Assembly: GCA_007120035.1 (NCBI GenBank)
Contig: SKON01000205.1
Span: 1 to 50,573, forward strand
Reading direction: 5' to 3'
Origin: Myxococcales bacterium
GTDB taxonomy: Bacteria; Myxococcota_A; Bradymonadia; Bradymonadales; Bradymonadaceae
Length of the DNA: 50,573 bases
A model generated the notes under the pieces. It saw nothing but the letters and a program-made list of their open reading frames with translations, searched no databases and had not been told where the DNA came from. This document shows, piece by piece, positions 8,801 to 15,898 of the stretch (positions within the stretch are counted from its first letter, which is position 1; the number at the start of each line of letters is the position of its first letter). A program made the position numbers and the translations under genes.

Positions 8801-10408
8801 TTGATGCCCATCGTCCTCGGGGTGAGCATTGACTTCGTCAACCGCCAGATCGTCGTCGGTGGACAGTCTGTGGAGATGTGGGGCCCCATGGGGACCGTCG
8901 TGGTCGGCGGCCTTCTGGTGGCTACGTTGATGACCTTGATCATGGTACCCGTTATGTATTCCGTGTTTGATGATATCTCCGACTTCGGCCGGCGGATCAT
9001 GCGGCGGCTGATCGGGGCCGGGCTGGTGATCACCCTCGTGCTGATGGTGGTCCCCGCCATAGCCCAGGCCGACGAGGGCGAGGAGCCCCTCTTCACCGGC
9101 GACGATCCTACGGCGGTGGCCCGGGTGGACCTCGACGAGGTGGAGATCCCCACCTCCGTGGAACTCCCGGTCACCCGAGAGCTCTCCCTCGCCGATGCCC
9201 GGGCTCGGGTTCAGGAGGAGAGCTATGATGTGGCCATCGCCCAGACCCAGGTGCGAGTCGCCGAGGGGATGATCCGCCAGGCCTGGGCGTCCGTGCTCCC
9301 CACCTTCTCGGCCAGCGGCAACTACATCATCAACCAGGAGGAGGTGATCCTCGACATCGCCGGCGACAACCTGCCCCCTGGCATCGAGTTTCCCGAAACC
9401 GTGGTCCAGCCCCGCACGGACTACCAGTGGTCTCTCAGCGCCCGGGTAGGCGTGAACTTCCGGGCCTGGCCGATGCTCAACGGCGCCCACGCACAGCGAG
9501 ATCTGGCCCAGGCCCAGGTGGACATAACCCGGGAGTCCCTCGATGAGGCTGTGATTCAGAGCTACTTCCAGCTCTTGCTCCTGCGCAGGACCATCGATCT
9601 TTCGGCCCAGCAGGTCCTCTCCGCCCAGACCATGAGGGACTTCACGGCCGCACAGGTCCGAGCCGGGACCTCCACAGAGTTCGAGCTGACCCGGGCCGAG
9701 CTGGAGCTCCAACAGCGGCTGGTGGATCTCGACCGCACCCGGGTGCAGTTCGCCCAGGCCCGAAAGGCCATGGCCGAGCTTCTCCAAACCGACGACAAGT
9801 TCGACGTCCTCCCCACCACTCGCCCTGAGCTTCCCACAGGCCAGGATCTGATGGCCCGGGCCGAGTCCAACCGGGCCGGCTTTCAGGCCGACCGCCACCA
9901 GGAGGACTTCGCCCTCTGGACCGTCCGAGAGGTCTACTACCGGTACCTGCCCTCCCTCTCGGCGACCTTCACCTTCGGCGGCGGCAAGGGCACGGCCCTG
10001 CAACCCGGCGACCCCCAGTGGCGACTGATCTTCGGCGCCGAGTGGGTGATCTGGGACGGCGGCGCCCGAGAGGCCGAGGTCGATCAGGCCCGGGCCCAGC
10101 TCTTGGCCGCCGAGCTCCAGTCGAGCCAACGCCGCCACCGGATCGAGAGCGAGATCGACCAGGTATCCTCCGAGATCGAGGGCGCCCGCACCCAGCTCGA
10201 GGCGTCTCGCACCGTCGTGGAGCTCGCCACCCGCAGCCTGGAGCAGGCCGAGACCTCCTTCCGGCTTGGCGTGGCCTCCCAACTCGACGTGATCGCCGCC
10301 CGGGATCAGGTCCAGCTCGCCCAGCTCTCGATGATTCAGGAGGAGCTCCAGCTAGATCTGACCATCTATCGGTTGTTGGTGGCCGTCGACGGACTCGAGG
10401 CGGAGTAG
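5861..10408 (+). CDS. RND efflux permease fused in frame to a TolC-type outer-membrane factor
   Basis: 1515 residues. Residues 1-1046 are a full RND permease: TM1 (MIVTKFAVRHAV), two large periplasmic loops and 12 expected TM helices. The TM4 motif reads GMLVDNAIVIVEN, with D411 present but N412 where AcrB has its second Asp. The TM10 region reads VVNNSIVMIDY (N936, N937) where AcrB has its relay Lys; the TM11 RFRPVMLTAVTTILGLMP segment is typical. Residues 1047-1515 are a complete outer-membrane factor: a signal-peptide-like start (MRRLIGAGLVITLVLMVVPAIAQA, cut site AQA|DE), then two repeats of the helical-barrel pattern ending FRLGVASQLDVIAARDQVQLAQLS. There is no stop between the halves. 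An internal ATG at 8999 could start the second half but has only a weak ribosome site. RND-OMF fusions are known, mainly among metal pumps of Bacteroidetes. The drug or metal type is undecided. Confidence 0.92.
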   Translation: MIVTKFAVRHAVSVYVLLLSIIIGGLIAYVNLPREAAPDIAIPVVMVSTPYFGVSPADMETLVTIPLERQFKNLRDLDAMTSTSAESVSLVVLEFDPEIDIEDALQRIRSEIDKVRPDLPADAEDPEIIEINASDWPILVANIAGDLDPVRLKQLAEDIQDDLESIPGVLQANLAGGVEREIQIDLDPEKLRTHDVSPNQVINAVRTENINLPGGSLDIGSMTYIVRVAGEFREIEPIKDIIVSAEEGEPVYLRDVADVRDGFKDPTTYSRLTLWQDQADGSRELVTKPNVSLAIVKRGGENIVSIAEEAKAIIDIHQERAGDGIEITIVNDMSAMIASTVQELENNIISGMLLVLLVLFLFMGGIRNALFVAVSVPLSMLITFLVLSFMGVTLNMVVLFALLLALGMLVDNAIVIVENIYRHASEGKTRVQAALDGTTEVGWAIIASTFTTVAAFFPLLFWPGIMGEFMGFLPLTVIITLLSSLFVALVINPTLCATLLNVKDGPKLDPDSVPDLRVYRIYRRTLEWSLRHRIFVGILAAVLFFGTFYAFGQTSRGVEFFPSTTPEQFSIEVTLPDGTNLDTTDAMLMRMQPPLGAEPDLVTAWITDTGTQGGGQVGGGGEATHYGQITVELKKLEEQQSDPFAFIEGLRAIYNRLPGAEVVVELQNMGPPTGTPISVEIAGEDLTTLARLSQQIMEEIRPIPGIIDLRDNLELTRPEIHVDIDRQRAAFLGLSTEAVAQAVRTAVHGGEAGKFREGDDEYDIMVRMRPDRREAISDIYHLTVVNNDGVHIPLSEVATVEVRGGSGSIRRKDQERVVTISGNNADGFLPANLLAQVQERVEAIPIPAGYEIRYTGEQQDTEEAGDFLFKALLAAVFLISLILVTEFDSIVQPFIILFTVLLSLIGVLWSLMVTGMPFGVIMTGIGIISLSGVVVNNSIVMIDYINQLRDRGYDRREALVQGGLVRFRPVMLTAVTTILGLMPIVLGVSIDFVNRQIVVGGQSVEMWGPMGTVVVGGLLVATLMTLIMVPVMYSVFDDISDFGRRIMRRLIGAGLVITLVLMVVPAIAQADEGEEPLFTGDDPTAVARVDLDEVEIPTSVELPVTRELSLADARARVQEESYDVAIAQTQVRVAEGMIRQAWASVLPTFSASGNYIINQEEVILDIAGDNLPPGIEFPETVVQPRTDYQWSLSARVGVNFRAWPMLNGAHAQRDLAQAQVDITRESLDEAVIQSYFQLLLLRRTIDLSAQQVLSAQTMRDFTAAQVRAGTSTEFELTRAELELQQRLVDLDRTRVQFAQARKAMAELLQTDDKFDVLPTTRPELPTGQDLMARAESNRAGFQADRHQEDFALWTVREVYYRYLPSLSATFTFGGGKGTALQPGDPQWRLIFGAEWVIWDGGAREAEVDQARAQLLAAELQSSQRRHRIESEIDQVSSEIEGARTQLEASRTVVELATRSLEQAETSFRLGVASQLDVIAARDQVQLAQLSMIQEELQLDLTIYRLLVAVDGLEAE

Positions 10409-10503
10409 GGCTGAGTAAGGGCTCGGAAAAACTTGCCACCCCAGACCATCGCGGTAGCATCGATGATGGAGACTCACCATACCGACGACCAAGGAAGGTC
10501 AAC

Positions 10504-10902
10504 ATGTTGCAAGAGCGCGAACAGCGGCGGCGCCGCTCCGAGGATCCCGAGATCGCTGTGGGGTATCAACTCGACCAGGTGGTCAAGGACTTCGGCCTGG
10601 AGTGTTGCCTGATCGCCGACGAGAACGGCGTCGTCACGGCGGCCACCCCCCGCCGGACCACGCCCCTGATGAAGAGCCTGGGAGCCCTGCTGCCCGCCAT
10701 GGCCATGCTCCCCGCTTCCCGAGACGTCCACATGCAACGCCTTCGGGATCACCGCCCCGACCTGGCCGACGACGAGGTCTCCTGCTGCGTGTTCCGCGCC
10801 GGCGGACGCCGCCTCTACATCGCCGCCCTCGGACCGGAGGCCGTGATGAACGAGGTCGCCATCCTCCGCGCCATCGTCGGCGCCCGCAGGATCCACAGCT
10901 AA
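10504..10902 (+). CDS. Small Roadblock/LC7-like protein
   Basis: 132 residues, cytoplasmic. The stretch DQVVKDFGLECCLIADENGVVTAATP resembles the strand-turn-strand of Roadblock/LC7 domains (MglB-type GTPase regulators), and the last helix (MNEVAILRAIVGARRI) fits the end of that fold; this is a by-eye assignment. The N-terminus is Arg/Glu-rich. ATG at 10504 was chosen because AAGGAAGG lies about 6 bases upstream; the much longer open frame that starts inside the efflux gene is a shadow. It follows the efflux operon after a 95-base gap. No Ras-like GTPase partner is visible next to it. Alternatively an unrelated small alpha/beta protein. Confidence 0.7.
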   Translation: MLQEREQRRRRSEDPEIAVGYQLDQVVKDFGLECCLIADENGVVTAATPRRTTPLMKSLGALLPAMAMLPASRDVHMQRLRDHRPDLADDEVSCCVFRAGGRRLYIAALGPEAVMNEVAILRAIVGARRIHS

Positions 10903-10909
10903 TAGATAA

Positions 10910-11186
10910 CTACCAGGTCGAGCTCGTCGCCAGTTCCTCGGCCTCTACGTAGGCCTCTTGGGCCGCCCCCGAATCCTCTTCGGGGGCCACCCTCGCCATC
11001 CCTGCGTCGAGGTCACGAGCCAAGGCGACGAACTCCCGGCCCCAACTCCTCGGCGACCCCCTTCCAAAGTGAAGGACTCTGACCTCGACGCTCTCGTCTT
11101 TCGTTACGAAAGTACCATTTCACGAGAACGTTCAGGACGGCCAAGGCGAAGACGCAAGCCGCCACAACATAGAAGAAGGGGTCCAT
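10910..11186 (-). pseudogene. Small single-TM protein gene broken by a one-base frameshift
   Basis: From ATG at 11186 the frame encodes MDPFFYVVAACVFALAVLNV, a membrane helix, then a charged region ending KGVAEELG; it stops early at 11013 (57 residues). Removing one base from the four-C run at 11040-11043 (GGGG on the coding strand) joins it smoothly to a second frame, continuing EELGREFVALARDLDAGMAR to a TAG at 10910 and giving about 91 residues with an acidic Ala/Glu-rich tail. Both parts have coding-like composition. It could be a real pseudogene, a homopolymer sequencing error, or slippage-controlled expression. The ribosome site is weak. It sits downstream of tRNA-His on the same strand. 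Function unknown. Confidence 0.5.
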
Positions 11187-11284
11187 CCGAGAATCCAAGA
11201 ACTTGGCAGAACGACACAGAGCTGCGGCGAGACGACCTCGCCGATTCTGCCCTCTGACCTCCGACCTCTGATTTCCGTAAGAAG
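11187..11284 (-). other. Spacer between tRNA-His and the small membrane gene
   Basis: It holds a 7-bp hairpin with arms CGGCGAG and CTCGCCG (11225-11243), not followed by a T-run, and short imperfect direct repeats of GAGGTC near 11258-11275. No gene is seen. It may be the tRNA transcript end. Confidence 0.35.
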
Positions 11285-11359
11285 GGTGGGCGACGGGAAT
11301 TGAACCCGCGACCTCAGGTACCACAAACCTGCGCTCTAACCGACTGAGCTACGCCCACC
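11285..11359 (-). tRNA. tRNA-His (anticodon GTG)
   Basis: A cloverleaf on the minus strand. The acceptor is GTGGGCG (11358-11352) paired with CGCCCAC (11292-11286). An extra G at position -1 (11359) faces discriminator C73 (11285), the hallmark of bacterial tRNA-His. The anticodon stem CAGGT/ACCTG encloses the loop TTGTGGT, with GTG at 11324-11322. The T-arm contains GGTTCAATTCC. CCA is not encoded; the bases after C73 are CC. It lies 15 bases upstream of the lytS-type gene's stop, on the same strand. Confidence 0.97.
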
Positions 11360-11374
11360 ATGTGGCGAGGGAAG

Positions 11375-12691
11375 CTACTTCTGGTGGCGACCCTTGTCAA
11401 GCTCTACGACGGTGCGAAGAGTCTTCCGAGCTTGATCGGCCAGCCCGGGAGTGTCTTCCGTGGGATTCATGGGCAGGATCACCTCGGCCCGGGCTCCCTG
11501 ACCACCGGGGTTTGTGGTGAGCGTGAGCGAAGCCTGATCCCGAAAGAACCGGGACAGCCGCTCGCTGACATTGGTCAGGCCTACGGAGCCGTCCAGGGGC
11601 ATGGGATCTTTCGGGGGACCCGGGCCGTCATCGGCGACGGCGATCACCAACTCCCCTCCCCGGCGGAGCACCTCCACGTGGACCACGACCGCCCCCTCCC
11701 GGGAGCCGTGACGGATGGCGTTCTCCACCAGGGGTTGCAAGATCAGAGGTGGCACGAGGACCTCTTGCACCTCCTCGTCGTCGGGGAGATCCACGGTGAA
11801 CCGCAGGCCCTCCCCAAACCGGGCCCGCTCGAGCTCCACGTACCGCTCGATCTGCTCCAGCTCGTCCCGAAGGGTCGTGTCTTTTCCCTCTCGATCCAGG
11901 GTGTATCGCAAGAAGTCGGCCAGATCGATAGTGAGCTCCCGGGCCCGATCGGGGCTGGTGCGGATCAAATAGGACAGCGTGTTCAACAGGTTAAAGAGAA
12001 AGTGGGGCTGCAGTTGGTACTGCAACGCCTCCAGACGGGCCGCCCGGGCGTCCGCCCGGGAGACCATCGCCTCCTGGCGAGCGGCCTCCAGCTCTCGGAC
12101 CAGGCTCAAGAGCCCCATGAAGAGGAGGATCCCCACGGAGTTCGCCGTGACCTTGGCGATATGCAGCTGCACTGGCGTACTCTGGGCGATGGTGAGCTCC
12201 AGATTCACCGGAGCCATCACGGCGGCGATGGCCACATGCTGGATCCCCTGGATCACGAAGGCCCCCACGGTGACAGACGCCATCTTCGTGCCCCACCGCC
12301 TCGACCACAGGCCCGCCAGCCCGCCGTTGAGAACGCTGGCCAAGAACACGTAGGGGCTCATCTCATTGCCGATCTCCAACGCGTAGAGACCTCCGGCGGC
12401 GGCGCCCACCACCACCCCCACCCCGACGCCGCCCAGATACCCGGCGACGATGATGCCCACCATCCGAATGTTGAACTGCGTCCCCTCTACCTCGAACCCC
12501 AGAAAGGTCCCCCAGACCGCCAGGGCCCCCAAAAGGATCACAAGAAACGCCCGCCGACGCAGAGAGGCCCGGGCCCCGGTCTCCCCAAGCCACACCTCGG
12601 CGGGGCGTAAGAGCAAGAGGAAGAGAGCCGTGGCCACCAGCACGGAGACCTTCTCCAGAAGGTTTAAGACCAGGACGATGGCTTCCATCAT
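11375..12691 (-). CDS. LytS-type membrane sensor histidine kinase
   Basis: About 438 residues. An N-terminal block of about six membrane helices includes FNIRMVGIIVAGYLGGVGVG, which matches the 5TM LytS-type receptor module. A short linker leads to a His_kinase-type phosphoacceptor segment, LQYQLQPHFLFNLLNTLSYL (His about residue 230), then an ATPase domain with PLVENAIRHG (N-box) and DDGPGPP (G-box). The product should autophosphorylate in response to a membrane or cell-wall signal and pass phosphate to a LytTR-type regulator, but no response regulator is in the window, so it is an orphan here. Start chosen at ATG 12691; an adjacent ATG at 12688 and an in-frame start at 12724 are possible, and no strong ribosome site decides. 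A UUCG-type hairpin lies upstream on the same strand. Confidence 0.9.
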   Translation of the reverse strand: MMEAIVLVLNLLEKVSVLVATALFLLLLRPAEVWLGETGARASLRRRAFLVILLGALAVWGTFLGFEVEGTQFNIRMVGIIVAGYLGGVGVGVVVGAAAGGLYALEIGNEMSPYVFLASVLNGGLAGLWSRRWGTKMASVTVGAFVIQGIQHVAIAAVMAPVNLELTIAQSTPVQLHIAKVTANSVGILLFMGLLSLVRELEAARQEAMVSRADARAARLEALQYQLQPHFLFNLLNTLSYLIRTSPDRARELTIDLADFLRYTLDREGKDTTLRDELEQIERYVELERARFGEGLRFTVDLPDDEEVQEVLVPPLILQPLVENAIRHGSREGAVVVHVEVLRRGGELVIAVADDGPGPPKDPMPLDGSVGLTNVSERLSRFFRDQASLTLTTNPGGQGARAEVILPMNPTEDTPGLADQARKTLRTVVELDKGRHQK

Positions 12692-12737
12692 GAAATACTC
12701 GCAACGACTCGCACTACTGCGCAAGAAAAGGAGGCCA

Positions 12738-12771
12738 AGAAAAGGCGGAGGCGGCGTCCGAAGACGCCGCC
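12738..12771 (-). terminator. GC hairpin with TTCG loop and short T-run
   Basis: On the minus strand GGCGGCGTC-TTCG-GACGCCGCC (12771-12750) is a perfect 9-bp stem with an ultra-stable C(UUCG)G loop; TTTT follows after six bases (12743-12740). It lies about 60 bases upstream of the lytS-type start on the same strand, so it could end an upstream minus transcript or act as an attenuator in the leader. Confidence 0.45.
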
Positions 12772-13080
12772 ATCCATGAGGTCGACGAACTGCAGGGTGC
12801 CGTTATTGAAGTTTGATGTAGAAACCCGGTGTTTTACCAGGTGGGCGCAGTAAGTGGCGCTTCTTGAAAGTCCTCACTGGTCCGTTCCAGAAGGCAGGTT
12901 CGCGTTGCGCTAGTGACCGCTCCCTTTTATATGCGTACGGGGTTTCTTTGTTATCGAAACTCGCACGAACACGGCAGAAGCCGACCCTGGTTCAATTGTA
13001 AGCACCGGTGGGGGGTTTGTCCATGAGATCCCTTTTCGCTACCCTCTCCGGCGACACAGCTCTACACCGGGGAAACTCCG
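12772..13080. other. Intergenic region between divergent lytS-type and lipoprotein genes
   Basis: Lower in GC than its surroundings. No gene with a start codon is supported. On the minus strand an open frame without ATG runs from just after a TGA near 12987 to TAA at 12805-12803 and ends in GFYIKLQ, shortly before the TTCG hairpin; it may be a gene remnant or chance. Promoters for both flanking genes must lie here, but none is clear. Confidence 0.4.
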
Positions 13081-15867
13081 ATGAGATCCAGCACCACTCG
13101 ACTCGCCATCACAGGGTTCGCCCTCTTCGCCGTGACCACGAGCCTGCCGGGCTGCAACTGCCTGACCCAATTCGCCCCCGATGAGTACGGCAAGGAGTAC
13201 GTCGAGGTCGACGAGCTGGAGCTCGAGCCCTTCTGTTACGCCGTGGCCATCGAAGAGCCCTCGGCAGTACCCCTGGATCGGGTCGACGTCTCGCTCCTGG
13301 TGTTGAAGTACACCAACGACGGGATGCTCGGCGCCTGGGACGGCCCCTTCGGCGTGGAGGTCACCTACGACGGCTACGACGACGAGCTCTTCTTGCCCGT
13401 CCTCTTCGACACCGAAGAGCGGGTCCACTACTTCGTGGCCCCCGCCCACCCGGCCGGCATCGATGGCGGCACCGCCCGGTTGTCCTTCCACGACACCGAG
13501 ATCGCCTGCGACGACGAACTCGAGCTGACCCTGGAGCCACTGCCGCCGGGCCCCGAAGGCACCTTCGAGGAGATCATCGCCGCCTCCACCGAGCTGACTC
13601 GAGCCCTCGTGGAGCTCTGGGGCTTTGATCCCGACGAGATCGTCCACACCCCCCACGACGAGCTGCCGGCCATGATGGTCCCCCTGGCCCTTCGGCTCTG
13701 GGTAATGGATCACCCCGACAACCCCGACTCCGTGATGGCCATCCTGGAAGATGGCGAGATCATGGAGATCACCGCCGAGGAGAAGGCCATCGCCGACGCC
13801 CTGCTCGCCCGGTCCGGGATCCTCGAGGGCCTTCAGGAAGCCCTGCAAGCCGTCGTCGACGAAGGCCACGAGTACGCCATCGATCCCGTGTTCTCTCTTC
13901 AACAGCCGCTCCGAGACGACGACATCGCCACCATCGAGCAGCCCCTGTGCTCCTTCCTCTCCAACCGGGTAGACGTAGAGATCAACGACGCTGACGAGCT
14001 CCGCTCCTACATGTGGAAAGCCCACAACGCCGAAGCTCTCCGGGGAACCGTGGAGCTCGGTCAGACCGCCTTCAGCCTGATCGGGCTCGTCCCGGGAGTG
14101 GGCATCGCCGGATCCCTGATCGGCCTCTTCTTCACCTTCGACCTCCTCCTGCGCAGCGCCCACGCCAACACCTTGCCCCGGGTCCTGGTGGATCCCTCCG
14201 TGGACGATTACAGCAGCCTGATCTGGGAGGACGACGAGTCCATCCACTCCTTCTCCGGTTACCAGGTCACCGCCGAGTCCCTGGGTTGGGACGCCACCGC
14301 CGACATCGTCGACGCCCTGGCCGACGTGGTGACGGCGATCCTCTCCCAGCTCGTGCAGTTCCGCAGCGAAGTCCCCGGGGCCTTCGGGGAGCTCGCCGGA
14401 GACCGCACCGTGGGGTTGATCGAAGCCGCCGTGGAGAAGCTGAACATGGGCAACGCCCTGGCCAACGAGTTCGTGGCCAACATCCTCGGCCTCGTGACCA
14501 GCGCCGCCCAGTCCGGTGGCGTCGACTTCCTCTACGAAGGCCAGGGCATCTGCTACGTGAAACCCGGGCCCTGGGGCCCCTTCACACTGGGAAATCGACA
14601 CCGGGAGGTACGCTATCAGAGCGCCGTGGGCAATCGCGGCCGCGCCGAAGATCACGAGCGAGGATTCTGCAACGAGGGGTTCGTGCCCGGTCTCAGCGAC
14701 AACGACTACGAGCAGATGTTCATTGGCACCGGTCGGATCCTGGTGAACGCCATCGGGTTCCCCCCGGACACCAACGAACTCTCCTCCCGGTGGCACGGCC
14801 CGGTCCGGGTCGATCCCCTCGATGTCCACGTCCACTGGAGTGATCGGAGCGCCCACCCCGGCGACGTGATCACCGTCACCGGAGAGGTGAACCTCGCCCA
14901 CGATACTCGCGCCCAGTGGCTCGTCCTCTCCGAGGGGGCCCAGATCCTCTCCACGGACTCGACGCCCGACGGGTTCCACTCCGCAGAAGTCCAGACCCCT
15001 ACAGATCCCGACCAATTCCCGGTCTTCCTGGTACTCCAGAGTCGATCCACCGACGGGCTCCGGACTCCCGAATGCGACCCGCCCCCTCGACAGGCGCTGC
15101 AGATCATCCGCAACGACGAGTACCTCGACATCGATCCCAAGGTGAAGTGCATCGGCGAGGGCGGGGAGCTGCAGTACGAGGCCATCATCTCGGCTCGCAC
15201 CGACAACCCCACCATCACCTGGTCCTCCACGGGGGGCTCCATCGACGACAACGGGCTCTTCCGGGGCACCGAGGTCGGTGAGTTCACCGTCCGGGCTCGC
15301 CTGGACGGCACGGACCTCGAGGAGAGCGCCCTGGTCCGCGTCGGCGGCTGCGAGTGCTACTTCAACGTTCGCCTCTCCGGCGAGGTGAACGCCTCCTTCG
15401 GTCGGTATGGTGGGCTCACGGCGAACTACGTGCAGAACAATATCGACATCAGCTTCCGGACCCTCCCGGACGCCCTCGATCGAGGCAACGGCGGGTTCTT
15501 CACCCCCCTGGCGATTCAGGAAGGGGGCGCCGGCATCCTACCCGCCGGCGGTAGCCTCGCCTATGACGGCCTCTCCCTGTCCATCTACGACGAGATCGAC
15601 AACTTCATGGTCGACATGGGGCGAGGGACCCTCACGATCCATCGATGGACCGACGACGACTACATCCAGGGGACCTTCGAAGGAGAGGCCCGGCGAAGCT
15701 TCCAGTTGATGGAGGTCTTCGAGGCCGCCGCCGCTGGCGGCGGCCTCGATGGCTGGGAGGAGGTCGCCTTCGGGCCCCGCACCACCATCCGGGTCGACTT
15801 CATGACCCCCATCTACAACCCCTTCCGCAACCCCATGGGCATCGCCTTCCACGACTGCCCGGGCTAA
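13081..15867 (+). CDS. Large lipoprotein with Ig-like (Big2-type) domain
   Basis: 928 residues. The signal peptide ends SLPG-C (Cys25), a lipobox, so the mature protein is lipid-anchored in the cell envelope and may be surface-exposed. Most of the protein is unrecognised. A hydrophobic stretch near residues 335-360 (FSLIGLVPGVGIAGSLIGLFFTF) may insert in a membrane. Residues about 680-755 look like a bacterial Ig-like domain: a strand-rich segment with TITWSSTGGSIDDNGLFRG then VGEFTVRARLDG. The C-terminal part is beta-rich with GxL/TxxR patterns and scattered Cys. ATG has GGGGA about 7 bases upstream. It stands alone: a divergent kinase is on the left and convergent transcription on the right. 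Adhesion or envelope role is a guess. Confidence 0.88.
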   Translation: MRSSTTRLAITGFALFAVTTSLPGCNCLTQFAPDEYGKEYVEVDELELEPFCYAVAIEEPSAVPLDRVDVSLLVLKYTNDGMLGAWDGPFGVEVTYDGYDDELFLPVLFDTEERVHYFVAPAHPAGIDGGTARLSFHDTEIACDDELELTLEPLPPGPEGTFEEIIAASTELTRALVELWGFDPDEIVHTPHDELPAMMVPLALRLWVMDHPDNPDSVMAILEDGEIMEITAEEKAIADALLARSGILEGLQEALQAVVDEGHEYAIDPVFSLQQPLRDDDIATIEQPLCSFLSNRVDVEINDADELRSYMWKAHNAEALRGTVELGQTAFSLIGLVPGVGIAGSLIGLFFTFDLLLRSAHANTLPRVLVDPSVDDYSSLIWEDDESIHSFSGYQVTAESLGWDATADIVDALADVVTAILSQLVQFRSEVPGAFGELAGDRTVGLIEAAVEKLNMGNALANEFVANILGLVTSAAQSGGVDFLYEGQGICYVKPGPWGPFTLGNRHREVRYQSAVGNRGRAEDHERGFCNEGFVPGLSDNDYEQMFIGTGRILVNAIGFPPDTNELSSRWHGPVRVDPLDVHVHWSDRSAHPGDVITVTGEVNLAHDTRAQWLVLSEGAQILSTDSTPDGFHSAEVQTPTDPDQFPVFLVLQSRSTDGLRTPECDPPPRQALQIIRNDEYLDIDPKVKCIGEGGELQYEAIISARTDNPTITWSSTGGSIDDNGLFRGTEVGEFTVRARLDGTDLEESALVRVGGCECYFNVRLSGEVNASFGRYGGLTANYVQNNIDISFRTLPDALDRGNGGFFTPLAIQEGGAGILPAGGSLAYDGLSLSIYDEIDNFMVDMGRGTLTIHRWTDDDYIQGTFEGEARRSFQLMEVFEAAAAGGGLDGWEEVAFGPRTTIRVDFMTPIYNPFRNPMGIAFHDCPG

Positions 15868-15898
15868 GCCGCGCCCCCCGGTTCGGGTCGAGCTCGCT

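Noticed and set aside
10018..10503. Long N-terminal extension of the Roadblock-like gene
   Set aside because: It runs through the TolC part of the fusion gene in another frame and lacks a ribosome site; ATG 10504 has AAGGAAGG.
11187..11326. Minus-strand ORF starts inside tRNA-His
   Set aside because: The N-terminal residues are a translation of the tRNA T-arm; only the part from 11186 looks coding.
11285..11359. tRNA-His as a phage/island attachment site
   Set aside because: No integrase and no duplicated tRNA 3' end was seen in the window.
13081..15867. Long minus-strand ORF (658 residues) opposite the lipoprotein gene
   Set aside because: Gly/His/Val-rich mirror of GC-biased codons; the plus frame has a signal peptide, lipobox and ribosome site.
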